Of a stretch of DNA of 64,000 nucleotides, positions 28,072 through 36,706 are shown one piece after another; position 1 is the stretch's first letter; every line of letters starts with the position of its first letter. A program made the translations under genes and the position numbers. Location of the stretch: positions 954,001 to 1,018,000 of the forward strand of contig NZ_CP098323.1 in assembly GCF_023657595.1 (NCBI RefSeq). The letters are read 5' to 3'. The notes beneath the pieces were generated by a model. The model worked only from the letters and a program-made list of their open reading frames with translations. It had not been told where the DNA came from and did not search any database. Origin of the DNA: Cytobacillus firmus. Lineage in GTDB: Bacteria; Bacillota; Bacilli; Bacillales; Cytobacillaceae.

Positions 28072-30165
28072 TTAATCTTTATCATCCATTGCGGCCTTCA
28101 GCAAATCACCAAGGCTTGTTCCAAAGGACTCTTCCTTCTGGGTATATTTCTGAACAAGTTTTCGTTCTTCGCGTTTGTTGACGGCTTTCTTTTTGTCCTG
28201 GGCTTTCTCCACTACATTGCATGGACGGCACTGGAAGTAGGCGCCTGCCTTGCCCTGGTGGATCTCCATTTTTTTGCGGCACTGAGGGCAGCGGCGGTTT
28301 GAAAGCTTTGGATCCTTGCGCTTTCGGAAACTGCAATCAAGGTTGGAGCAGACAAGTATTTTTCCGTCCTTTGTATTCCTTTCTTTCAGGAAGGAATCGC
28401 ATTCCGGACATTTTGAACCCGTGAGATTATGGGCACGGTACGATTTGTCGCTCTTTTTAATTTCAGAAACCAGAGATTGAGTCTGCTTGCGGATGTTCTG
28501 CAGAAACTCTTTTGGATCTGCTTTTCCGCGTGCGATTTTCTCAAGCTCCTGCTCCCATTTGGCTGTCAGTTCCGGTGATTTCAAATCTTCATTCACCAGG
28601 TCCATCAGCTGTTTGCCCTTTTTAGTCGGAAACAGGCGTCCATTTTGCCTTTCAAGGGCTTCAGTCTCAAGAAGCCGTTCAATGATTTCCGCTCTTGTCG
28701 CAGGTGTTCCCAGGCTGTATTTTTCCATCTGGGTCAAAATGTCAGCTTCTGAATAGCGAAGAGGCGGTTCAGTGAGCTTCGCAGCGGATTCGGCATTTTG
28801 CAGTGTAAAGCTCTGTCCTTTCGAAATATTCTTCAGGCTCTGTTTTCCTGTTTCTTCTTCAGTATTCCGTTCCACCTTGCGATAACCGAGGTCGATAACG
28901 GCCGTTTCCCTCGCTGTGAATGTCTCACCATTAACATCGATAGCAGCATGAATGGTTTCATACTTATAAGGGTTATGGAAAATGGCGAGAAATCTGCGCA
29001 GAATCATTTCGTACAGCTTACGCTCATCAGGTGACAAATCACCGAGATGCACACGTTCTTCAGTCGGAATAATCGCATGGTGATCGGTTACCTTTTCATT
29101 ATTAAAAACTCTTTTTGCGAGCACCCTGCCCTGATTCGCAAGGATTGGCTTCACTTCATCCTTATAGGAAGCAGCGATTCCATGAAGGCGATCCATCATG
29201 GTTGCTTCCATATCCTTTGTCAAATAGCGTGAATCTGTCCGAGGATAGGTGACAAGCTTATGCTGCTCATAAAGCTTCTGCAGCACATTCGACGTTTTCT
29301 TGGCAGAGAAGCCAAAACGTTTATTCGCATCACGCTGCAGCTCCGTCAAATCATAAGGAAGCGGCTGCGGCTCTGTTTTTTCCTTCCGGTTAATGGACTG
29401 GATAACCGCCTTTTGCCCCTTTACTTTGGAAAGGACTCCATCAGCTGTTTCTCTAGCGAAAATGCGCTTTTCACCATTTTTCTCCCAGTCAGCCTGCAGG
29501 GGGCCAATGTGGGCGCGAATCGTCCAGTACTCTTTTGGAACAAATTGCTGAATCACTTTTTCCCTTTCCATAACGAGCGCCAGAGTCGGTGTCTGCACCC
29601 GGCCTGCGGATAGGGGATCCTTGTATTTAGTCGTCAGAGCCCTTGTGACATTCAGCCCGATGAGCCAATCCGCTTCTGCCCGGCACACAGCGGATTCATA
29701 AAGATCTTCAAATTGTTTTCCGGGTTTAAGGTTTTGAAAACCGTCACGGATAGCACGGTCCGTTACAGAGGATATCCATAAGCGCTTGATTGTCTTGCGC
29801 CAGCGGATTTTCTCTAATATCCAGCGAGCGACAAGCTCCCCTTCACGGCCTGCATCTGTCGCAATGATTATTTCCTTAACATCCTTCCGCTTTGCAAGGT
29901 TTTCAATGGATTTATACTGGTGACTGGTCTGCTTCATCACCTTCAGGCCCATTTGGTCAGGAATAATCGGCAGATCCTCCAGGTTCCAGTTTTTATATTT
30001 GCTGTCATAATGCTCCGGCATCTTTAATTCGATTAAGTGGCCAAGAGCCCAAGTGACGATATATTTATCGCCTTCCATGTAACTTTTATGAGATTGCCGG
30101 CATCCCAGCACCCTTGCGATTTCACGGGCAACACTGGGCTTTTCAGCAAGAACAAGTGATTTCAT
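28072..30165 (-). CDS. topB: DNA topoisomerase III
   Basis: A 697-aa type IA topoisomerase that passes one strand to relax or decatenate DNA. The TOPRIM domain is at the N-terminus (LVLAEKPSVAREIA; ATDAGREGE near residue 100). The catalytic tyrosine is in VTYPRTDSRYLT near residue 310. Two CxxC...CxxC zinc ribbons (CPECDSF, CPQCRKKM) lie in the last 130 residues. ATG 30165 follows AAAGGAG. Length matches Bacillus TopB (about 727 aa) somewhat shortened at the C-terminus. Confidence 0.95.
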   Translation of the reverse strand: MKSLVLAEKPSVAREIARVLGCRQSHKSYMEGDKYIVTWALGHLIELKMPEHYDSKYKNWNLEDLPIIPDQMGLKVMKQTSHQYKSIENLAKRKDVKEIIIATDAGREGELVARWILEKIRWRKTIKRLWISSVTDRAIRDGFQNLKPGKQFEDLYESAVCRAEADWLIGLNVTRALTTKYKDPLSAGRVQTPTLALVMEREKVIQQFVPKEYWTIRAHIGPLQADWEKNGEKRIFARETADGVLSKVKGQKAVIQSINRKEKTEPQPLPYDLTELQRDANKRFGFSAKKTSNVLQKLYEQHKLVTYPRTDSRYLTKDMEATMMDRLHGIAASYKDEVKPILANQGRVLAKRVFNNEKVTDHHAIIPTEERVHLGDLSPDERKLYEMILRRFLAIFHNPYKYETIHAAIDVNGETFTARETAVIDLGYRKVERNTEEETGKQSLKNISKGQSFTLQNAESAAKLTEPPLRYSEADILTQMEKYSLGTPATRAEIIERLLETEALERQNGRLFPTKKGKQLMDLVNEDLKSPELTAKWEQELEKIARGKADPKEFLQNIRKQTQSLVSEIKKSDKSYRAHNLTGSKCPECDSFLKERNTKDGKILVCSNLDCSFRKRKDPKLSNRRCPQCRKKMEIHQGKAGAYFQCRPCNVVEKAQDKKKAVNKREERKLVQKYTQKEESFGTSLGDLLKAAMDDKD

Positions 30166-30366
30166 AATGACTCCTTTCAAATCCATTCAATTCCTTTTGT
30201 ATCCTAACTAAGTATAGCGGAAAATCATTTATATTTGTAATGGAAGAGGTTATTGTGGACAAAATGATATAGCTGCCATCTAAGCTGTATCGCTTTTCAA
30301 TAGTCCTGATTCATTCTACAATGAACTTAACAGTTTGTTTACAATTAGAAAGACAAGGTGAAAATA

Positions 30367-31215
30367 ATGAATCAAAAGAATCAGCGCTTACTTGATTACA
30401 TTCAGGAAAACTCGATAAACATTACAGACATGTGGCTGTCCTTAAGGGAGAAACAAAAGGGCTCCATTTATTCTGCGGATGCAGACCCAGCTTATGAACA
30501 GCTCCTGAGAGAACAGAATGCTTTTACCAACCGTACCGTTTCATCCGCTTTACTTGATGACGAAGCAGTGTTTATTGAAAATATGGAGGAGTGGGCCAGG
30601 ACTGTGGCTGAAAGCAGAGTGGACACGAGCACTCCCATTTTTCAAGTGCTTGGTGCTTTAAGCACCGTAAGAGAAACCTATTGGCATTTTGTTGAAAAAT
30701 TCATTAAGGAAAACCAGTCAGAAGTAACAACAGATGATGTATTAATATGGAGCAAGACCATTAATAGGGCTTTCGATAAACTGATCAACAAATTTTCGGA
30801 AAAGTATTATGAGCTGACCACAAGAAGGCTTGTTGCCCAGCAAAGTCTGATCAATGAACTTGGCACTCCAGTCATTCCTGTTAAAGATGACACAGCTGTT
30901 CTGCCGCTTATCGGCGATATTGACACCGAGCGTGCGCAAATCCTGCTGGAGGAAATTCCGAAAAAATGTGCAAAAGAAAATATTGAGCATTTATTTATTG
31001 ATTTATCTGGTGTAGCCATTATCGATACGATGGTTGCCCATCAAATATTTTCTTTAACGACAGCTCTCAAGCTATTAGGGGTCAAATCCACCATTTCCGG
31101 CATCAGCCCTGAGGTTGCCCAGACTTCCATTCAGCTCGGCCTGGATTTCACGGGTATTGAAACATATGGAAAACTAAAACATGCTTTAAGAAGACAAGGT
31201 GAAAACTTAAGATAG
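30367..31215 (+). CDS. RsbR-type stressosome STAS protein
   Basis: A 282-aa RsbR paralogue. An N-terminal helical sensor region (residues 1-150) is followed by a STAS domain (about 160-275). The two phosphorylatable threonines of the RsbR family are conserved, at Thr221 (IIDTMVAH) and Thr253 (PEVAQT). Expected to sit in the stressosome that feeds sigma-B activation. Stands alone, as RsbR paralogues often do. ATG at 30367 is 6 nt after AAGGTG. Confidence 0.9.
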   Translation: MNQKNQRLLDYIQENSINITDMWLSLREKQKGSIYSADADPAYEQLLREQNAFTNRTVSSALLDDEAVFIENMEEWARTVAESRVDTSTPIFQVLGALSTVRETYWHFVEKFIKENQSEVTTDDVLIWSKTINRAFDKLINKFSEKYYELTTRRLVAQQSLINELGTPVIPVKDDTAVLPLIGDIDTERAQILLEEIPKKCAKENIEHLFIDLSGVAIIDTMVAHQIFSLTTALKLLGVKSTISGISPEVAQTSIQLGLDFTGIETYGKLKHALRRQGENLR

Positions 31216-31229
31216 AAAGAAGAACGAAA

Positions 31230-31249
31230 AGCCGGCAGAACTGCCGGCT
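31230..31249 (+). terminator. Terminator after rsbR-like gene
   Basis: AGCCGGCA-GAAC-TGCCGGCT followed by ATTTATA. Confidence 0.65.
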
Positions 31250-31329
31250 ATTTATATGGATATAATAAAATACGCTTTACTGTGTTACCATTCTAACAAT
31301 CTAACTTGTTAAATAGTGGGAATTTATTG

Positions 31330-31358
31330 TTGACATCCCTCCAATAGGAACATAAAAT
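31330..31358 (+). promoter_or_regulatory. Sigma-A promoter of hutH leader
   Basis: TTGACA (31330) and TAAAAT (31353) with 17 bp spacing. The transcript would start near 31365 and carry a leader of about 150 nt before hutH. Confidence 0.75.
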
Positions 31359-31443
31359 TAATTATATTCAGAAAATATAACAAAAATAGGCTGTGATAAA
31401 GATGAGACATCTGACAACAGATAGTGCAAATAATCTTCTAAAA

Positions 31444-31484
31444 AAGGCTGTATTTCAAACCTGTGTTTGAGATACAGCCTTTTC
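31444..31484 (+). terminator. Attenuator-like terminator in hutH leader
   Basis: A strong stem (GGCTGTAT-TTCAAAC with GTTTGAG-ATACAGCC) ends in CTTTTC and lies between the promoter and hutH. An upstream copy of GGCTGT at 31389-31394 could compete for the right arm. In B. subtilis hut expression is controlled by HutP-dependent antitermination at a leader terminator; hutP is not present here, so the mechanism is open. Confidence 0.65.
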
Positions 31485-31517
31485 TTTATCTCGCTAATGT
31501 ACCGGGGAGGATATAAA

Positions 31518-33065
31518 ATGGAAAAATTGACAGAATCGATGATGACTTTAACTCACGGGGAGGAGAACAGGGTGGTTACTTTAAATGGAAATACTCTTAC
31601 TTTGTCTGAAGTCAAACGAGTTCTTTTTGAAGGAGTAAAGGCTGCGGCATCAGAAGAAAGCATGCTTCGTGTAAAAAACAGCCATGAAGCCGTAAAGAGA
31701 ATTGTAAGTGAAGAAAAAGTCATATACGGAATAAATACTGGTTTTGGAAAATTCAGCGATGTAAGAATTGACCAGGGAGATGTCGAGGATCTTCAGCTGA
31801 ATTTAATCCGTTCGCATGCCTGCGGAGTAGGGGAGCCGTTCCCTGAGTCTGTCTCAAGAGCAATGCTTCTTTTAAGAGCAAATGCCTTATTGAAAGGATT
31901 CTCAGGCGTTCGTGCGGTCGTGATCGAAACTCTTTTAGCACTTGTGAATAAAAGTATCCATCCTGTCATTCCGCAGCAGGGCTCTCTTGGAGCAAGCGGA
32001 GATTTGGCTCCTTTATCCCACCTGGCATTAGTATTAATGGGAGAAGGGGAAGTATTTTACAAGGGGGAAAGGAAGCCTGCGCTTGAAGTGCTTGTTCAGG
32101 AAGGAATAGAACCTGTAACCTTACAGGCGAAGGAAGGGCTTGCCCTCATTAACGGCACGCAGGCGATGACGGCAATGGGAGTCATTGGTTATCTGGAGGC
32201 TGAAAAAATCGCTTATCAAAGTGAGCTGATCGCAGCACTTACAATGGAGGGATTAAACGGCATAATTGATGCGTTTGATGAGAACATCCATCAGGCAAGA
32301 GGGTATCAGCAGCAGGTGGACACAGCCAGAAGAATAAGGGAATACCTGTCAGGCAGCAGCCTGATCACAAGACAGGGGGAAATCCGGGTGCAGGACGCCT
32401 ATTCCATCCGCTGCATTCCGCAGGTGCATGGAGCATCCTGGCAGGCTCTTGACTATGTAAAAGAAAAGCTTGAAATCGAAATGAATGCAGCCACAGATAA
32501 CCCGCTTATTTTTGAAAATGGGGAAAGCGTCATATCAGGCGGAAACTTTCATGGACAGCCAATCGCTCTTGCAATGGACTTCATGAAAATCGCTGTAGCG
32601 GAATTGGCCAATATTTCAGAGCGCCGTATTGAAAGGCTTGTTAACCCGCAGCTTAGTGACCTGCCGCCATTTTTAAGCCCGGAGCCTGGATTGCAGTCCG
32701 GTGCGATGATTCTCCAGTATGTTGCGGCATCCCTTGTTTCGGAGAATAAGACACTTGCCCATCCGGCAAGTGTGGATTCAATCCCTTCATCAGGGAACCA
32801 GGAAGACCATGTGAGCATGGGAACTATCGGATCCAGGCATGCTTACCAGATCATCCAGAATGTCAATAAAGTGCTGGCAATTGAACTGATTTGTGCACTT
32901 CAGGCAGCAGAATTCCGCGGCTCTGATAAAATGGCTGATAAAACAAAACGCTTTTACGAAGAAGCTAGAAAAGTGGTTCCTTCCATTACAAAAGATCGCG
33001 TATTTTCAAAGGATATTGAAGCATGCGCAGCCTGGCTGAAAGATGTTGAAATAGACGCAATATAA
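31518..33065 (+). CDS. hutH: Histidine ammonia-lyase
   Basis: A 515-aa enzyme that deaminates L-histidine to urocanate, the first step of histidine use. The MIO cofactor forms from Ala-Ser-Gly in [23 protein letters not shown] and QEDHVSMG are also typical. ATG 31518 follows GGGGAGG; an upstream frame has no ribosome site. No hutU, hutI, hutG or hutP adjoins it. The stop codon coincides with the start of repeat R2. Confidence 0.95.
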   Translation: MEKLTESMMTLTHGEENRVVTLNGNTLTLSEVKRVLFEGVKAAASEESMLRVKNSHEAVKRIVSEEKVIYGINTGFGKFSDVRIDQGDVEDLQLNLIRSHACGVGEPFPESVSRAMLLLRANALLKGFSGVRAVVIETLLALVNKSIHPVIPQQGSLGASGDLAPLSHLALVLMGEGEVFYKGERKPALEVLVQEGIEPVTLQAKEGLALINGTQAMTAMGVIGYLEAEKIAYQSELIAALTMEGLNGIIDAFDENIHQARGYQQQVDTARRIREYLSGSSLITRQGEIRVQDAYSIRCIPQVHGASWQALDYVKEKLEIEMNAATDNPLIFENGESVISGGNFHGQPIALAMDFMKIAVAELANISERRIERLVNPQLSDLPPFLSPEPGLQSGAMILQYVAASLVSENKTLAHPASVDSIPSSGNQEDHVSMGTIGSRHAYQIIQNVNKVLAIELICALQAAEFRGSDKMADKTKRFYEEARKVVPSITKDRVFSKDIEACAAWLKDVEIDAI

Positions 33066-33311
33066 AGTGAAACTTCCATCAGTGGGGGTGTCTTTATCCT
33101 CACTGATTGTTAGTTGAGGCGTACAGGAAGTGGGTCACAAAGACGTTGGAAGGCAACGGCAGCGATACATCGCACGGACCGAAAGCGGCAGCTTTTGGGA
33201 GGATGTGGCGTTTTTAGTCTTTGTTCTTCCTTTCGGGCCTTTACGGGCAGTTTACCCCCCGCTTATTCTCCTTTGATTCCTCTGAATCTAGAGGGGGGTA
33301 CTGCCCGTTAG
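33063..33311 (+). repeat. Dispersed repeat R2, copy 1
   Basis: Begins TAAAGTGAAACTTCCATCAG and ends with TACTGCCCGTTAGAATG. Central ACGGGCAGT...ACTGCCCGT pairs into a large hairpin with CCCCCCGCTTAT. The TAA at its edge is the hutH stop codon. A module CATCGCACGGACCGAAAGC is shared with R1 copy 2. Confidence 0.8.
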
Positions 33312-33326
33312 AATGCATAAGAGTAA

Positions 33327-33358
33327 AGGGGTCTGAATGTTATTCAGGCCCCTGACTT
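33327..33358. terminator. Hairpin after small basic/acidic protein gene
   Basis: AGGGGTCTGAAT/ATTCAGGCCCCT around GTT, with TTTTT on the plus side. Confidence 0.6.
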
Positions 33359-33359
33359 T

Positions 33360-33548
33360 TTAATCTTTGGCTCTTTCCTCAAGTTCCTTGGCTTCATCTT
33401 CTTCAAAGCGGTTTTTAAACGCTTCCTGTGTCACAATAAATTCCTCATCTTCCTGTGCCTCAGTTGTATGGCGCTCAACCATTGTGTGTTCAGGAAATTC
33501 CCCCGGGTGATGCTTTTTTTTATGATTAAAATGGACTCCGCGTGACAT
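33360..33548 (-). CDS. Small conserved-looking protein
   Basis: A 62-aa hydrophilic protein: His/Lys-rich start ([21 protein letters not shown]), then an acidic C-terminal half ([15 protein letters not shown]). ATG 33548 follows AAAGGAG at 7 nt. It is divergent from the selenocysteine-peroxiredoxin gene and may share its control region. No family recognised. Confidence 0.65.
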   Translation of the reverse strand: MSRGVHFNHKKKHHPGEFPEHTMVERHTTEAQEDEEFIVTQEAFKNRFEEDEAKELEERAKD

Positions 33549-33710
33549 AATCAGGCTCCTTTCATAGTTGAATTTGCATTCTTCCACTATTTTTCCCTCC
33601 GGCATCAGGAGTATGTACGGGTGGGTCAATCAATATTTTCCGTTCAATTTTGCTCTTGTTCGCATAAGTATATAGAGCAAAGACGAAACAGAAAAGGAGG
33701 GGGGACAGCC

Positions 33711-34298
33711 GTGATTGATCCGAATACTTCCGTGTTCTGTGCGGGACGGGGAGACCGTGCGCCAGTTTTTATTGCCGATGCTGTCATTGATCATCAAATA
33801 AAAAAAGTCAATCTGGAGAACTATATTGGAAAATGGGTGCTGCTATTTTTTTATCCGAGTGATTTTACATTTGTCTGACCGACAGAATTGGCGGCGGTCG
33901 CCGCTGTGAACCCTTATTTAAAAGCCTTAAATTGCGAAGTCATGTCCATCAGTACGGACAGTGTATATGCACATAAAGTATTTAAGGAAACATCTCCGTC
34001 ATTAAAAAACGTGAATTATCCAATGGTCAGCGACCGGACACATCAAATAAGCAGGGCTTATAGGGTATTGGATGAAAAGTCAGGAGCGGCCATCAGGGCG
34101 TCCGTTTTTATCGATCCCAATGGCATTATCGCGGCAAAGCTCATTTACCCTGGAGAAGTCGGGAGAAATCTGCATGAACATGTCAGAATCATGCAGGGAA
34201 TTCAATATGCGCAGCAGACAGGGAAAGGTGTGCCGGCAAACTGGCAGCCCGGCCAGCAAGGGATTAACAAGGATCCAAACTTAATAGGTAAAATCTAA
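33711..34298 (+). CDS. Selenocysteine-containing peroxiredoxin (AhpC/TSA), UGA = Sec56
   Basis: Read through one in-frame TGA (33876-33878), the gene gives 195 residues of a typical AhpC/Prx1-type peroxiredoxin: [51 protein letters not shown] and [12 protein letters not shown]. The UGA sits exactly at the peroxidatic cysteine, so Sec56 would be the nucleophile that reduces hydroperoxides. The usual C-terminal resolving Cys (xVCPANW) is Val here ([10 protein letters not shown]). Only Cys10 and Cys75 remain, so recycling must differ from the standard 2-Cys cycle. GTG start after AAAAGGAGGGGGG. Alternative: a recent nonsense mutation; judged unlikely. Confidence 0.87.
33876..33914 (+). promoter_or_regulatory. 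Candidate bacterial SECIS element
   Basis: A GC-rich hairpin GCGGC-GGTC-GCCGC (33891-33904) has its loop 18-21 nt after the TGA. The loop GGTC contains the G-U pair of bases known to matter in the E. coli fdhF SECIS loop (AGGUCU). Position and loop agree with the SelB-binding rule. Confidence 0.7.
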
Positions 34299-34398
34299 AA
34301 GGAGAAGGCGCAAGCTTTCTCTTCTATATACATAATTACTTTAATCTGCAGCTCCGAAAATATATAATAAGTACAAATGAAGTGGAGGGGGAGCTTGA

Positions 34399-34773
34399 GT
34401 GGACTTTTTTTCTATACTTTCTGAAGATCGCATAAAAAAAGCTTACAAGGACGGCGAGTTTGATAATCTGCCGGGATATGGGAAACCGCTGCCGCCTGAT
34501 GATCTGTCTTCCGTCCCTGAGAACTTGCGCATGGCCTATCGCATCATGAAGAATGCCGGATTTACTGATGAAGAAAACCAGGTGAAAAAGGAAATGATGA
34601 CGATTGAAGACCTGATGAAGAAATGTGAGGATCAGGAAGAAAAGAAGGCACTGCAGAAGAAATTAAACGAAAAGCTGCTCCGCTATAACAGCATGATGTC
34701 GAAAAGAAGACAAAACACCAACTCATCCCTTTTCAAAAACTACGAAGAAAAAATAAACAATAAATTATTCTAA
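34399..34773 (+). CDS. DUF1992 (DnaJ homologue C28-like domain) protein
   Basis: A 124-aa protein with the DUF1992 signature EDRIKKAYKDGEFDNLPGYGKPLPPDD, then helices ending LLRYNSMMSKRR. GTG start behind GGAGGGGGAGCTTGA. Function unknown. The next gene starts 31 bp downstream on the same strand. Confidence 0.85.
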   Translation: MDFFSILSEDRIKKAYKDGEFDNLPGYGKPLPPDDLSSVPENLRMAYRIMKNAGFTDEENQVKKEMMTIEDLMKKCEDQEEKKALQKKLNEKLLRYNSMMSKRRQNTNSSLFKNYEEKINNKLF

Positions 34774-34804
34774 TGAATTAGATGATTGGAATTGAGGAGA
34801 ACAC

Positions 34805-35266
34805 ATGAATAAAGATGAATATATAAAGGTCCTTGAAAAAAGAGTGGAGGAATATGAGGCAGCCATAGCGGATATGACGGCACCCATCATTCCATCGATC
34901 ATTCCCCAGACGATTCTGGTGCCCATTACTGGCCTGCTTATGGCGGAAAGACTCGAAAAAATCACAGCAAAAATATTGAAGCATATTAAAGAACATGATA
35001 TTGAATTTGCCATCATAGATTTTACTGATATCACGGTCGACCGCATAGAGCAGATGTGCCTTTCCGAACTTGGAGAACAAATCCGCAATCTGACTGATTC
35101 CATTAACCTCATGGGAGTTAAGCCTTACTTTGTAGGGATGACCCCGCAGCTGATAAAGGAAATCGTGTTGTCCGGCATTGAATTAAATGCTGAAACACAT
35201 GCTAACTTCCAGGCGGCTTTAAAGCATTTAATGAAAATAAACAGTCTTGCCTTTCAAAAAATCTAA
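34805..35266 (+). CDS. STAS domain protein related to RsbR/RsbS
   Basis: A 153-aa protein: short N-terminal coiled-coil-like helix (YIKVLEKRVEEYEAAIA) then a STAS domain (FAIIDFTDITVDRIEQMCLSELGEQI). The Thr that is phosphorylated in RsbR proteins is Arg here (VDRIEQ) and the second site also is not Thr (QLIKEIV). It may be a partner that is not regulated by phosphorylation. Follows AGGAGA at good spacing. Confidence 0.78.
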   Translation: MNKDEYIKVLEKRVEEYEAAIADMTAPIIPSIIPQTILVPITGLLMAERLEKITAKILKHIKEHDIEFAIIDFTDITVDRIEQMCLSELGEQIRNLTDSINLMGVKPYFVGMTPQLIKEIVLSGIELNAETHANFQAALKHLMKINSLAFQKI

Positions 35267-35369
35267 ATTCTAAAAGACTCCTCTCCTGAATAGGATAGGG
35301 GTTTTTTACTTATACAGGCACATTTTCTTTCTGATTGGGGATTTGTCCATGCGAAAACTTTCTCTGGCA

Positions 35370-35378
35370 CATATTCTA
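35370..35378 (+). promoter_or_regulatory. Possible mother-cell sporulation promoter -10 (CATATTCTA)
   Basis: CATATTCTA fits the CATANNNTA -10 of sigma-E/sigma-K promoters and would start transcription just before the AAAGGAGGT of the Arg/Asp-rich gene. No convincing -35 match was seen. Confidence 0.3.
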
Positions 35379-35406
35379 TAGTATCCATGAGAAAGGAGGT
35401 AGACAT

Positions 35407-35781
35407 ATGTCGAGAGATTGGAGAAGAAGGTTTGAGATTAATGCAGATGAAGTAGAAATCAGAGCCGAAAGAGTTATTGTAAAAGAAGATGATGATCGCC
35501 GCCGAGATGATGTGCGTGGAGCGGAAGACCGCCGCAGGAATCACCGCCGAGATGACGATGTAGCTGGAATCGAGGACAATCGCAGAAGACATTGCGGCTG
35601 TGGAAGAGACAGTGTGGGCGGAGCAGAAGACGACGGCAGAAGACATCGCCGCGATGATGTACGCGGTGCTGGTGACCTATGGTACAACAGAGATTTAGCT
35701 GGATCTGGAAGAGGATGCAGACGCCGCCGAGATGACGATGACCGCAGAAGAAGAGGTTTCTGCGGATGCCGCTGGATCTAA
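35407..35781 (+). CDS. Arg/Asp-rich low-complexity protein with Cys-Gly motifs
   Basis: A 124-aa protein built of imperfect repeats of the type RRRDDVRGAED / RRHCGCGRD, with several CGCG/GFCGC clusters and a C-terminal CGCRWI. About a third Arg plus Asp. AAAGGAGGT lies just upstream. It ends before a terminator. I do not know the family; by composition a spore-coat, metal- or polyanion-binding role is possible but only inferred. Confidence 0.7.
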   Translation: MSRDWRRRFEINADEVEIRAERVIVKEDDDRRRDDVRGAEDRRRNHRRDDDVAGIEDNRRRHCGCGRDSVGGAEDDGRRHRRDDVRGAGDLWYNRDLAGSGRGCRRRRDDDDRRRRGFCGCRWI

Positions 35782-35792
35782 TATAATGAAAA

Positions 35793-35822
35793 CAAAGGCA
35801 GGGGAAGCACCTCTGCCTTTTA
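35793..35822 (+). terminator. Terminator after Arg/Asp-rich gene
   Basis: Stem AAAGGCAG(A)GG.../CCTCTGCCTTTT with T-rich end. Confidence 0.7.
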
Positions 35823-35838
35823 TATATGAAAATTTTCC

Positions 35839-35865
35839 TAAAGAACTGTAAAAATCATCCGAAAT
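35839..35865 (+). promoter_or_regulatory. Sigma-D (flagellar) promoter of motAB
   Basis: TAAA (35839), 15-bp spacer, then TCCGAAAT, which matches the sigma-D -10 GCCGATAT at six of eight bases. MotAB in B. subtilis is sigma-D dependent. Confidence 0.6.
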
Positions 35866-35911
35866 TATTAATAGAAGGTTTTAGCGATTTTACATAGAAG
35901 GTGTGGCTTGC

Positions 35912-36706
35912 ATGGATAAAACAACGATTATTGGAGTTATATTAGGTATCATAGCAGTTGGAGTCGGAATGGTTTTTAAAGGGGTTTCCCCGTCTGTTCT
36001 GATTAACCCTGCCGCAATTCTGATCATTATTCTGGGTACTGCAGCAGCTGTGGCCATTGCATTTCCAACGAATGAAATCAAGCGTGTACCCAAGCTTTTT
36101 GGCATTTTATTTAAAGAAGAAAAGCTGATGAACCCCCCTGAAATGATTAAGATGTTTTCGGATTGGGCTCAGCTGGCAAGAAAAGAAGGATTGCTTGCCC
36201 TGGAAGTCAAGACAAGCGAAGTGGAAGATGCTTTTTTAAGAAGCGGCTTATCTCTCGCTGTTGATGGGCAAAGTGCCGATTATATTCGGGATGTATTAAG
36301 TGAAGAAATCGAAGCAATGGAAGAAAGGCACCAGGCTGGAGCGCAAATTTTCAGCCAGGCAGGCACGTATGCGCCATCCCTTGGAGTATTGGGAGCCGTT
36401 ATTGGATTGATTGCAGCACTAGGAAATATGGACGACACCACCACATTGGGACATGCTATAAGTGCGGCATTCGTAGCGACTTTACTGGGGATATTCACCG
36501 GTTATGTGTTCTGGCATCCGTTTGCCAATAAGCTAAAGAGAAAGTCCAAGCAGGAAGCAAAAATTAAAAGCATGATGATTGAAGGAATTCTTTCTATTTT
36601 AGAAGGGGAAGCACCGCGGGTAATCGAGCAAAAGCTTGCTTCCTATCTTCCTGCAGGAGAACGCCGTAAATTCCTTGAAGAAAGCAGCGTGGCAAAGGAT
36701 GAGTAG
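35912..36706 (+). CDS. motA: Flagellar motor stator protein MotA
   Basis: A 264-aa proton-channel stator with four membrane helices. MDKTTIIGVILG at the start, PAAILIIILGTAAAV, and the cytoplasmic QAGTYAPSLGVLGAVIGLI plus GHAISAAFVATLLGIFTGYVFWHPFANKLK are nearly identical in type to B. subtilis MotA. ATG at 35912; the GTG at 35903 is in frame but nearer the ribosome site. Overlaps motB by 8 bp. Confidence 0.95.
   Translation: MDKTTIIGVILGIIAVGVGMVFKGVSPSVLINPAAILIIILGTAAAVAIAFPTNEIKRVPKLFGILFKEEKLMNPPEMIKMFSDWAQLARKEGLLALEVKTSEVEDAFLRSGLSLAVDGQSADYIRDVLSEEIEAMEERHQAGAQIFSQAGTYAPSLGVLGAVIGLIAALGNMDDTTTLGHAISAAFVATLLGIFTGYVFWHPFANKLKRKSKQEAKIKSMMIEGILSILEGEAPRVIEQKLASYLPAGERRKFLEESSVAKDE

Noticed and set aside
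30187..30366. Riboswitch before the RsbR-like gene
   Set aside because: Only AT-rich DNA without conserved aptamer pattern or strong hairpin.
33876..33878. Nonsense mutation making the peroxiredoxin a pseudogene
   Set aside because: The stop is precisely at the catalytic Cys codon, the rest of the frame is intact, a SECIS-like hairpin follows, and a second such case exists.
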